Shown piece by piece: positions 16,627-24,625 of a stretch of DNA of 64,000 bases. The notes beneath the pieces were generated by a model. It saw only the letters and a program-made list of their open reading frames with translations. It did not search any database and had not been told where the DNA came from. Every line of letters starts with the position of its first letter. Position 1 is the first letter of the stretch. This DNA comes from SMYC01 sp965197495 (GTDB lineage Bacteria; Acidobacteriota; Vicinamibacteria; Marinacidobacterales; SMYC01), in assembly GCA_965197495.1 (NCBI GenBank), contig OZ240210.1, positions 558,001-622,000 on the forward strand, in the 5' to 3' direction. The position numbers and the translations under genes were made by a program.

Positions 16627-18086
16627 ACCGCGGCCTCTTCGGGGGCGGCGTCGCGATCGTCGGTGGGCTCTTCCTCGCCGTCGGTGAGGGCGTCGGTCTC
16701 GTCTAGCGGCTCCGGTTCCTCGACCTCGTCCGGTAGCCGGGAGGCCGCCTCCCGCACATCGAGCTTGCCGGTGACCACGTCGGCAATGAGGCGGGTGCGA
16801 TATTCGCGGAGAAGAGAGGTTTCTCGTTGAGCTGATGTGGCCGCCGCATCAAAGTCAGCGGTGGCGCTATCCAAGAAGGACACGATGGCGGTTTGCTCGG
16901 AGAAGTGTGGGAGGGCTATTCCTCTGGAACCGATTCGGTCAACATTGAGATTGCCCTGCGTATTGACGGGCGCCTCGCAAATCAACTCGGGCTTCATCGC
17001 TTGGAACATGTAGTAGAGAAAGTCGCGTTCGACGCCGTTTCGAGGAACGAACCCAACAACACTGTCTGGAAAGCACGCCTCGAAGTCGAGAACTGCGACA
17101 TCGCCTATGTTGGCAGCGATGGTCATTACAAGCGTTCCGGCGGGGAACGTCCTGCTGACCGCGAGCCCACGCTCATTTAAGGTCTGCCGGTAGCTCGTGA
17201 TCGCTCTCTCCGCACGAGCCACTTCGCCTGTCTGAATAAACGGGTACGGCCCGTCATATAGAGACGGGTCGTTACGTGGCCGGTGCGTGAACTTACCCCT
17301 CAGAACCTGCGCGGCCAGCTTCACTCGTCTCACGTCCCAGTGCTCCGGTACCTCACCCAGCCACTCCACGCCGGAGGGCTTGTAGGCCGGATAGGGCAGG
17401 CCGGTGCGGACGTCGGTCTGGCCGGTGACGGCTTGGTGGATGATGGCCTGCTTCTGCTCTTCCAGCAGCGTGACTAGTTTCTGCTTGGCGCGGATGTACC
17501 GCTGGATGCGGCGATCCGCGTGGTCGAGGTAGCGGACAATGGCGGCTTGTTCAGGAAGGGAGGGGAGGGGCAGCCACACCGACTTGATGGCGCTGTGTGA
17601 GAGCCCATACCTCGTGACACCGTTCGCCTCGACATGAAACTGATACGCGACGGCCGTGCTCTGCAGCGCGCGAAATAGATACCCACCATCGACACGTTCA
17701 AGGAATGGGCGAAGCAACGCTAAGTGGTAGCCGCTGACGATGTCGTCTTGGGTATCCTCGACAAGTGCTGGAACACCAATATCGTTCCACGCCTCAGAGT
17801 CTTTTGTGATCAGCACATCGCCGGAACGCAGCCGGAACCGTTCGATCTCGTCCGTGGTCGCAGTCGCACGCATGAAGGCCATCCCGGACCTGATGCGATC
17901 ATTCTTGTAGACATCGACATAGTTGCAGAGGCGAATCGGCTGTTCTTCATCCTTCGTGTGCTTGTCGATGTTGCTAACCCGCATTTCGGACGTATTGCGC
18001 AACCTCCGCATTTCCCAGTGCGCCGGCATCTCGCCGAGCCACGGCACGCCGGAGTCCTTGTACGTCGGGTAGGGTTTGAGATCCAC
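16623..18086 (-). CDS. hsdS: Type I restriction specificity subunit (locus A)
   Basis: The GTG at 18086 is two bases after the stop of the Mrr-like gene and gives VDLKPYPTYKDSGVPWLGEM. Two target-recognition domains each start with the family's repeated entry motif (SGVPWLGEMPAHWEMRRLRN; SGVEWLGEVPEHWDVRRVK) and end in coiled-coil spacers with LPSLPEQAAIVRYLDHA and LPHFSEQTAIVSFLDSA. Length ~487 residues. HsdS sets the DNA site for both methylation and cleavage. The acidic C-terminal tail (EEPTDDRDAAPEE) is extra. Overlaps hsdR. Complete. Confidence 0.9.
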   Translation of the reverse strand: MDLKPYPTYKDSGVPWLGEMPAHWEMRRLRNTSEMRVSNIDKHTKDEEQPIRLCNYVDVYKNDRIRSGMAFMRATATTDEIERFRLRSGDVLITKDSEAWNDIGVPALVEDTQDDIVSGYHLALLRPFLERVDGGYLFRALQSTAVAYQFHVEANGVTRYGLSHSAIKSVWLPLPSLPEQAAIVRYLDHADRRIQRYIRAKQKLVTLLEEQKQAIIHQAVTGQTDVRTGLPYPAYKPSGVEWLGEVPEHWDVRRVKLAAQVLRGKFTHRPRNDPSLYDGPYPFIQTGEVARAERAITSYRQTLNERGLAVSRTFPAGTLVMTIAANIGDVAVLDFEACFPDSVVGFVPRNGVERDFLYYMFQAMKPELICEAPVNTQGNLNVDRIGSRGIALPHFSEQTAIVSFLDSATADFDAAATSAQRETSLLREYRTRLIADVVTGKLDVREAASRLPDEVEEPEPLDETDALTDGEEEPTDDRDAAPEEAAV

Positions 18087-18088
18087 GT

Positions 18089-18662
18089 TTATTCCGCGGG
18101 TTCTTCTACTACGAGCATCCATACCCGTTTCAGCGGCAACTCCGCCTGGATTTCCGCTGGCAGTCGTTCGTAGTTGCGATAGATGGCTCCCACGAGATCG
18201 CTGCTGTCCCACAGACGCACCATGAAGTGGCTCTGCTGCGATTCCTGCAGAACCTTCTTATTGAAGCCGCCCCAACAAACGAGCAACCCCTGCTCCGCTT
18301 TGAAGGTATGCATAGTGCCCTTTAAGGTCCGGTACACGGTTACGTCGACGGGGGTTCTGCGACTTGACCTGCACACAAAGGCGTGGCACGTCCAACCCCA
18401 GTGAACCACTTCCCGCGAGAACGTCCACACCTCCGTCTGGCCCAGGCGGGGAGATCTTTGTCACCCAACCATCAGCCCGCAGCACGGCATCCACGAGTCG
18501 CGCCAGCCCATGCCCAGCGAACCGCGACTGGATCTGGGCGACGATCTGGTCGTGGGCCACCTGCGACAGGTCTGGTATGGATTCGCTTTCGTCTGTTGGC
18601 GGCGGCGATACGGTCGGGCTCTTCAAGGGGACAGAAGGCCCTGGATCGCAAATCTGGACCAT
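18089..18662 (-). pseudogene. Mrr-like restriction endonuclease with a frameshift
   Basis: Frame 1 (from 18662) gives ARLVDAVLRADGWVTKISPP, GPDGGVDVLAGSGSLGLDVP and RLCVQVKSQ: the Mrr_cat PD-(D/E)xK core with D (DGGVD) and QxK (QVK). At ~18345 the frame changes; frame 2 continues PVDVTVYRTLKGTMHTFKAE, GLLVCWGGFNKKVLQESQQ and VVEEPAE to the stop at 18089. A one-base indel in the ccccgtcgacg stretch explains it. Mrr-like enzymes cut methylated foreign DNA. It lies directly upstream of hsdS of locus A. A sequencing error is possible. Confidence 0.7.
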
Positions 18663-18775
18663 GACTCCATCAAGTCTCGACGACGGTCAAACAGGCCCGT
18701 ACGGCGATACGCCGCCTCGGTCTTGTCACGTACGTGGGTCGGGTCCTGAGAGCGCTCCAGGCCCATGATGACCGA
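18640..18775 (-). pseudogene. Tyrosine recombinase/integrase C-terminal tail (possible)
   Basis: The minus-strand frame reads SQDPTHVRDKTEAAYRRTGL then FDRRRDLMESW, very close to the end of P4-type phage integrases (…KVERAYRR.DLLEKRRALMEAW). The catalytic residues are not present. It overlaps the start of the Mrr-like gene in another frame. It fits an integrated-island edge beside locus A. Confidence 0.45.
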
Positions 18776-18789
18776 CTCGCTGAATCGCC

Positions 18790-19128
18790 GGCTAGCTTCA
18801 TCAAGGTCTATGAACAAATCAAGAAGAACGCTCCGAGAGGCTCGGGCGGCAGCACGTCTCACGAGACCGGGCATCTCCAGTGCTAACTCGACCTGAAGGA
18901 AGCCGAGGAGGGGATCTATGCGCACATCGCCGCCGCCTCCGGACTGGGCAAGCCTGCACAGCTGGTCGCCGGCGAAATCGTAGATGCGGTCACCCGCGCA
19001 AGCGCCGTGCTCCAAGGAAGAACAACTGGAGGCTCCGCTCGCAGAGGCTCTCGAACTCGTCCCGGAGGATGATAGTGGCGCACTCGAAAGTACCGGTGCG
19101 GCGGCTCTCCCGAGCTGGCTGACGGTGT
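18790..19128 (+). pseudogene. C-terminal coding remnant, unknown family
   Basis: On the plus strand, pieces in shifted frames read PASFIKVYEQIKKNAPRGSG, LKEAEEGIYAHIAAASGLGK, PAQLVAGEIVDAVTRASAVL and EAPLAEALELVPEDDSG, ending LPSWLTV before a TAG at 19128. The amino acid usage is natural, and stops or frame changes interrupt it at ~18885 and ~19018. I do not recognise it. Confidence 0.35.
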
Positions 19129-19647
19129 AGGGTTTGCTAACCCCGGTAGAGATGGGGTTAAAAATGTGGGAATGAAGCAACATTAATATCTATAACATTT
19201 TTGTTGTCAGTAGTTTATAGCAATTAAATGGCGGATGGCGCAGTCTGGTGCTATCCGGTCTCCACTGGATACCCCGAAACATAGGTCGGAACCTGCGACC
19301 GTTTTCTGCCAGAATGAACCCTAATCGCAAAATCTTCGAAGCACGAAAACGCGAAACAGCCGTACTGGGCGCAGGCGAGAAGCTCGTGCTGGGGCACCCA
19401 CTCGCCGCCACTATAGGTGATTCTGCACGGTGTATGCAGAACCTGGAAAAGGTGCTATTCACGGGGCCAAAGACCTCAGACACGGTGACGTTTATTTGCG
19501 ATTAGGGTGAAGACACTCGACAATTGGGTCGCGCGGGAGACTAATCAAGTTCGGGGCGCGCGGATAAATAAATAGAAGGCACACCCACCAAGCCAGTCAG
19601 CTGCGCGATAGAAACGGTGAGGTGGGAAGCCCACCGTGCCGTCTCGT
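19129..19647. repeat. Gene-poor stretch with repeat fragments
   Basis: Contains an AT-rich patch (~19170-19230), a reverse copy of the outer part of R5 at 19225-19290 (tggcggatggcgcagtctgg), and R6 at ~19550-19585 (cggataaataaatagaaggc), also present at ~10100 and ~47515. A plus-strand frame (FEARKRETAVLGAGEKLVLG...) at 19335-19505 looks partly protein-like but has no known family. Confidence 0.45.
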
Positions 19648-20484
19648 TCACTCCGGTCGCTTGATCTGTTTAAGGCGGTGCGCTGCGCTCTTCAACTCCT
19701 CCTGATCCGTCAGGACGTCGGCGATGTTCTCCAAGAGGGCCGTCAGCACGGTTCGGATGTCAGCCGCCTGCCGCAGGCACTCCTCGTCTGTCAGCTCGTG
19801 AAGCTGGACGCTGAGAGGCGAGTACAACAGCGTCAGTGGGTTCTCACCGTTGAGGATCAACAGCTTGTTCGGGATGGCATCATCCAACATCCTGACCGCA
19901 GCTGAAAACTGCGTCTCTTGCAGGGCGTTGTCAAACACTGCTAGGTCAGTATGACCGAGCGTCTCAGCCGCGCGCCGCAGTTTTGTCACAAGGAGCTTCC
20001 AATGGCTATCAACGATGCGGCGAAAGTACGTTGCCGCGCCGATTCCAAGCCCCTGCGCTTCTGCGCGTGACCCTTTCCGATACAGCTCTAGGTCGTCCTT
20101 GCCGAGAAGCTTCTGAATTCGAGTGGAGATAGGTGTGCCGAAAGGTGGATACTCACCGAGCTTCATGACCTCGGCAACATACTCAAAGCCGACGTCCTCG
20201 AGCACCATCAAGAGCGCATAGGTCTTCTTGGATTCACCGCAGTCTCGACAGACATACTTTAGGAACCGGAAGCCACGGCCGAGGCTGTTCTGCTTCGACG
20301 CATCGAACCGCCGAACACCATCGTCTACGTCGCAGTGAATCTGCAAACGCTTCGGGACGGCACTCACGTCCCAGGTGCCGTGCAGTGGATCCTCTGTTGC
20401 AAGCCCCGGAATGCACACTGAGATGTTGGGCGGTGTTGACTCCAGGAACGCCTTCAGCGCCTCGACTGGGTCCTTGCTGGCCAA
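19648..20484 (-). CDS. Conserved-looking hypothetical protein in the restriction island
   Basis: A 278-residue soluble protein starting MASKDPVEALKAFLESTPPN. It has a CxxC pair (YVCRDCGESKKTYALLM) that could bind zinc, a central charged helical region (STRIQKLLGKDDLELYRKGS, AATYFRRIVDSHWKLLVTKL) and a helical C-terminus (VLTALLENIADVLTDQEELK). There is no signal peptide or membrane segment. It is a monocistronic minus-strand gene between loci A and B with no close partner. I do not recognise a family; its place suggests an accessory or defence function. Confidence 0.6.
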   Translation of the reverse strand: MASKDPVEALKAFLESTPPNISVCIPGLATEDPLHGTWDVSAVPKRLQIHCDVDDGVRRFDASKQNSLGRGFRFLKYVCRDCGESKKTYALLMVLEDVGFEYVAEVMKLGEYPPFGTPISTRIQKLLGKDDLELYRKGSRAEAQGLGIGAATYFRRIVDSHWKLLVTKLRRAAETLGHTDLAVFDNALQETQFSAAVRMLDDAIPNKLLILNGENPLTLLYSPLSVQLHELTDEECLRQAADIRTVLTALLENIADVLTDQEELKSAAHRLKQIKRPE

Positions 20485-20510
20485 GTCAGTACCTCTTCCT
20501 AGTCAGATTC

Positions 20511-20632
20511 TGGGGTGCTTGCGCTGTTTGCTGTTGGTGATGTGTACGCATATTTTTGCAAAAAAAGAGCTTACGCTCCCATCGTGTCCAAAAACACAAA
20601 CGAACTCAAGACCGGCGCGCCGGGACGTTTCG
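20511..20632 (-). repeat. Joined fragments of E-element and R2
   Basis: 20511-20580 is the reverse of the middle of element E1 (tgctgttggtgatgtgtacg, then cttacgctcc). It runs straight into R2 (tcgtgtccaaaaacacaaac) at 20578-20632. Confidence 0.6.
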
Positions 20633-20775
20633 CATCGGTCAGGCGCAAGCGGCCCTGGAGCTGATTTCGAAGAACTCGATTCTCGGCCACAAGATACTCG
20701 TTGCGCAAGAGCAATTCCTCATCCCCGGACCCTGAGATGTAGCCCAGCATGGTCTTCCAGTCTATCGCGACACCT
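20630..20775 (-). pseudogene. Integrase-core (IS481-like) transposase, N-terminal fragment
   Basis: The minus strand reads DWKTMLGYISGSGDEELLLR, NEYLVAENRVLRNQLQGRLR, LTDAKR, the characteristic N-terminus of a widespread rve-type transposase. After ~47 residues it runs into R2. The matching C-terminal part of the same kind of protein is at 61660-61916, also beside R2. Confidence 0.6.
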
Positions 20776-20901
20776 TCCTCTGAACTGGAATACGTATCCG
20801 ACCGCGATGGCCGATTCAAGCAGCCTTTGGGAAGGTGCAAACTGCTGACCCGCTGGGCGTTCGAGTATTTTGACCAGACGCGCATGAGTATTTTGACCTC
20901 A

Positions 20902-21079
20902 CGCGGTCAACACCTCACGCTCGGGCCAGTCGGGCCAGCGCCAGATCCCGTTGAGCTCGAATTCAGGTTGTTGAAGCGCAATTTGCATGAACAACTGCTC
21001 GAGCCAGCGCCCCTTCTCGGACTCGTCCTGACTCTCTGTGCGGATGCGGTCAAGGATATCTCGTAAAAGCAGACTAGCC
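20902..21079 (-). pseudogene. Type ISP restriction enzyme/helicase, N-terminal fragment
   Basis: The minus strand reads LLLRDILDRIRTESQDESEK, GRWLEQLFMQIALQQPEFEL, NGIWRWPDWPERE, the start of the large single-chain type ISP (LlaBIII-like) restriction-modification proteins, before the nuclease domain. It begins at the end of hsdR of locus B, probably in the same operon, and is cut by repeat R3 at ~20905. About 57 of ~1600 residues remain. The C-terminus of the same family is found at 55617-56081. Confidence 0.55.
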
Positions 21080-21088
21080 GGGTGGAGA

Positions 21089-24000
21089 TCACTTCGAGCC
21101 GAATCTGGTGGCGACGTACTTCTTGGCGTCCTCCTCGCCGAGTCGCACTGTACCCGGGCCGCTCCGGACGTAGAGATCGCCGTCACTGGCCTTCTCCAAG
21201 CCCTTCCATTGCAAGTACACCGGCTCGGGACTCCGCTGGCAGCTCACGAGGCAGATGGTCTTGCCCTTGACGATCTGCGCCTTGGGATCGATGCAGGTGG
21301 CGGCGCGGTCACCGAGGCCATTGCGCACGGCCTGGGCCAAGTGCCGCATGAACTTGTCATCGGTCTCCAAGCGGTCGTTCTCGATGCCAAGAACCTCGCG
21401 GTTGTCGTCCACGCCTATCAGGAGGTCACCGCCCTCGGTGTTGAGGAACGCGGCGATAGCCTTGAGCGCCGCGTGGGTCACGTGCTTGTCGTCCTTGCGG
21501 TCCTCCTGCAGGTTCCAGCGCAGGCTCGACTTGAACTCGAGTGTCTTTGATTCCTGGAGCTTGAGCAGCTCCTCTGCTCGTCGGTGCCGCCGGATGTAGT
21601 CGTCAAAGAGGAAGTTCTTGAGCGCCCGGCCAAAGTCGGGGTCGTCGGTGATGCGCTTGTACAGGTCGAAGTTGGTCTCGACGATCTCCTGGATCTTGTC
21701 CTCAACCTTGGGGTCGAAGGTCAGCCGCACATTCTCGCGCGTGTTCACCCGGGCGCTTGCGTCGAGGCCGGCGTCCTCATCGAGGGCCGAGCGGATGTGC
21801 TCGAGTGTAACGCGGTGCTCGGGGCCGAGGTTCAGACCGAAGCGTTCGTTTAACGCCTCGATGATCCGCGAGAGCGCCTCCAGCTCCTGCGCGCCGACCC
21901 CGCTGTGCAACTTGCTCCCGACGGGCTTGAGCGGCGAAACCTGCCGTTCCAGTGGGATCCGGCCGCGGCTCGTCTGTTGGATACGGAAAGACTCCATGTC
22001 GATGTTCTGCTGGACCTCGCGAGGCAACTCCTCACGGCTGGCCGGCAGCAGGCGCCGGAGGTGCCGGGCGAAGACGTAGAGCTTTTCTAGGTCGGGGTCC
22101 GCGAATCTCAGCACCTGAGAGAGGAAGACGTACAGGCGTACGTAGTCGGTGAGCTGGCCGCGGAAGTCGCGCCCTTCAGCGGGGGCAAGCTCGACGAAGC
22201 GCTGGCGCGCGGGTTCCAGCGCGGCGTAGAGCCTGTCCTGGGTCGACTTGGGGTCAAAGTACACTCGCCCGAAGGTCTCGACATCGTCGGACATGAACAC
22301 ACCAAAGTTGAGCAGTCTGCCCTGAAACTCGTAGAGGAGGTTGGGGTCGGTCTCCTCCGATAGCAGGGTGGTCTCGTAGTACGGCTCGAAGGCCTTCCTG
22401 ACCTCCTCGGCTTCGTTGGCGAAGTCGAGAACCGTCGTGCCCTTTTTTCCGGGGTGCGTGCGGTTCAGGCGGGACAGCGTCTGGACCGCGTTCACACCGC
22501 CGAGCTTCTTGTCCACGTACATCGCGTGGAGCAGCGGCTGGTCGAAACCGGTCTGGAACTTGTTGGCAACCACCAGGAAGCGGTACTCGGGCTTGTCGAA
22601 CTCGGCTGCCGTCTGCCGCTCGCCGATGACCCGTTCCTGCCCGACCGAGTTCATGCCAGACTCCGTGTAGGATTCGCCACTGTCTTTCACCGTTCCAGAG
22701 AAGGCGACGAGCGCTTTCCAGGGATGGCCCTTCTCGGCCAGGTATCGGTCCAGGGCGAGCTTGGTGCGCACCGCGTGCAGGCGCGAGCGCGTCACGATCA
22801 TCGCCTTGGCCCGCCCGCCGATCTCGCCCGCAACCTGCGCGGCGAAATGCTCCACACAGATAGCGATCTTCTCGCGGATGGCATGCGGGTGCAGCTCGAC
22901 GAAGGACTTGAGCAGATACTCCGCCTGCCGCTTGTCGTACCGTGGGTCGTCCTCGATCTTCTTCAGCAGACGCCAGTAGGCTCTGTAGGTCGTGTAGTTC
23001 GCGAGCACGTCGAGGATGAATCCTTCTTCGATCGCCTGGCGCATGCTGTAGCGGTGGAAGGGCTCGAACTTTCCATCCGGTCGCTTCCGGCCGAAGAGCT
23101 CAAGAGTCTTGGGCTTCGGGGTCGCCGTAAAGGCGAACGTCGAGAGGTTCGGCATCCGCCCGCGGCTGCGGATTTCCTCGAGGATCCGGTTCTCAACCTC
23201 CTCTTCCGGGGTCTCGGCACTCGCTTCCTCCTTTTCGGCGTCCTCCAGGCTCCCTGCCGCGAGCACCGCCTTCAGGCTCTTCGTGCTTTCGCCGGACTGC
23301 GACGAATGAGCTTCGTCCACAATCACGGCGAAGCGCTGGCCGGGAAGCTGGCCGATCTGCTCGGCGATAACGGGAAACTTCTGCAGGGTGGTGACGATGA
23401 TCGTACGGCCAGCTTCGAGGGCCTCGCGGAGCTGGCGGGAGGTCTGGTCGATGTTTTCCACCACGCCGAGGGTCTGCTCGAACTGCCGGATGGTCCGCTG
23501 GAGCTGGCGGTCGAGCACACGTCGATCTGTCACCACGATGACCGAGTCGAAGACGCGACGGTCGTCACTATCATGCAGCACCGAAAGCTGGTGGGCGAGC
23601 CAAGCAATGGTGAAGCTCTTGCCGCTGCCAGCCGAGTGCTGGATGAGATAGCGCTCGCCGGTGCCATGGTTTCGCGCGTGGCGGACGAGCTGGCGCACGC
23701 AGTCGAGCTGCTGGTAACGGGGGAAGATCAGAAAACGCTTGCCGGTCTTGCGCCCGCGATCGTCCTCCTCCTCGAACTCGTGAATGAACTGACGGACCAG
23801 GTCGAGGACACTGTCCCGGGCCCAGATCCGCTCCCACAAGTAATCGGTCGGAAAGCCTGGACGGGTGGGCGGCACCGGTGGATTCCCCGCGCCGCCGAAG
23901 CGCCCTTGGTTGAACGGCAGGAAGCGCGTCGCGGGTCCTACTAGCCGGGTCGTCACGAACACCAGCTCCGGGTCTACCGCGAAGTGGGCAAGGCAGCGCC

Positions 24001-24625
24001 CGTATGCGAAAAGCGGCTCCCGCGGGTCACGAGCGGTCCGGTACTGCCGAATCGCGTTTTCGACGTCCTGACCGTTGAGCGGGTTCTTGAGCTCGGCGGT
24101 GAAGATGGGGATGCCGTTCAGGAAGAGCACGAGGTCGAGGCTCTCCTCGCCTTGCTCGCTAAAGCGAAGCTGGCGCACTACGGAGAAGAGGTTGGCCGCG
24201 TGCAGGCGCTGCAGCTCTTCGTTAAGCCCGCTCGACGGCCGGAAGTACGCGAGCCGGAACTTGCAGCCCGAGTCTTTGATGCCGTTGCGCACTATGTCGA
24301 GTGCCCCCCGCCGACCGATCTCGCGCGAGAGCCGGCCGAGGAAGCGCGGCTTCACGTCAACCCCGTGGTGCTGCTTGAGCTTCTGCCACTCCTTGGGCTG
24401 GGTGGCCAGGAGGAAGTCGATGACGTCGGCCGGAATCAGGCAGAGCCCCCGGTCGTAGTCCTCCGGTCGGCGCTTGCGGTAGCCGCCCGGCACCGGCTCA
24501 TCGTCGTATGCCGGTGGCGACTCCCGCACTGCCGTCGTATCGCCTCGGCAAGCGTCGGGCCCGTGCCGCAACAGCGCGCACTCGATCGCTTCCTCGAAGG
24601 CCTGCTCCGAAATCTCCGGACTCAT
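21089..24625 (-). CDS. hsdR: Type I restriction motor subunit with C-terminal AlbA_2 domain (locus B)
   Basis: An 1178-residue protein. Residues ~1-1000 are a standard HsdR: nuclease strand IPIFTAELKNPLNGQ, Walker A HSAGSGKSFTIAWLAHQL at ~333, DEAH (VIVDEAHSSQSGEST) at ~436, FAFTATPKPKT, and motif VI-like VQTLSRLNRTHPGKKG. From ~residue 1020 a separate domain follows: LQESKTLEFKSSLRWNLQED, ALKAIAAFLNTEGGDLLIGV, then DRAATCIDPKAQI, matching AlbA_2 (Schlafen-type nucleic-acid-binding). Usual HsdR is ~1000 residues, so this is a fusion. The ATG overlaps the hsdS stop (ATGA). Complete. Confidence 0.92.
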   Translation of the reverse strand: MSPEISEQAFEEAIECALLRHGPDACRGDTTAVRESPPAYDDEPVPGGYRKRRPEDYDRGLCLIPADVIDFLLATQPKEWQKLKQHHGVDVKPRFLGRLSREIGRRGALDIVRNGIKDSGCKFRLAYFRPSSGLNEELQRLHAANLFSVVRQLRFSEQGEESLDLVLFLNGIPIFTAELKNPLNGQDVENAIRQYRTARDPREPLFAYGRCLAHFAVDPELVFVTTRLVGPATRFLPFNQGRFGGAGNPPVPPTRPGFPTDYLWERIWARDSVLDLVRQFIHEFEEEDDRGRKTGKRFLIFPRYQQLDCVRQLVRHARNHGTGERYLIQHSAGSGKSFTIAWLAHQLSVLHDSDDRRVFDSVIVVTDRRVLDRQLQRTIRQFEQTLGVVENIDQTSRQLREALEAGRTIIVTTLQKFPVIAEQIGQLPGQRFAVIVDEAHSSQSGESTKSLKAVLAAGSLEDAEKEEASAETPEEEVENRILEEIRSRGRMPNLSTFAFTATPKPKTLELFGRKRPDGKFEPFHRYSMRQAIEEGFILDVLANYTTYRAYWRLLKKIEDDPRYDKRQAEYLLKSFVELHPHAIREKIAICVEHFAAQVAGEIGGRAKAMIVTRSRLHAVRTKLALDRYLAEKGHPWKALVAFSGTVKDSGESYTESGMNSVGQERVIGERQTAAEFDKPEYRFLVVANKFQTGFDQPLLHAMYVDKKLGGVNAVQTLSRLNRTHPGKKGTTVLDFANEAEEVRKAFEPYYETTLLSEETDPNLLYEFQGRLLNFGVFMSDDVETFGRVYFDPKSTQDRLYAALEPARQRFVELAPAEGRDFRGQLTDYVRLYVFLSQVLRFADPDLEKLYVFARHLRRLLPASREELPREVQQNIDMESFRIQQTSRGRIPLERQVSPLKPVGSKLHSGVGAQELEALSRIIEALNERFGLNLGPEHRVTLEHIRSALDEDAGLDASARVNTRENVRLTFDPKVEDKIQEIVETNFDLYKRITDDPDFGRALKNFLFDDYIRRHRRAEELLKLQESKTLEFKSSLRWNLQEDRKDDKHVTHAALKAIAAFLNTEGGDLLIGVDDNREVLGIENDRLETDDKFMRHLAQAVRNGLGDRAATCIDPKAQIVKGKTICLVSCQRSPEPVYLQWKGLEKASDGDLYVRSGPGTVRLGEEDAKKYVATRFGSK

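Noticed and set aside
18345..18350. Treating the two Mrr-like frames as two genes
   Set aside because: The QVKSQ end of frame 1 and the PVDVTVYRTLKG start of frame 2 are contiguous in the family, so it is one gene with an indel.
22454..23944. Plus-strand frame of 496 codons inside hsdR of locus B
   Set aside because: Antisense to an unmistakable HsdR with helicase motifs; composition is shadow-like.
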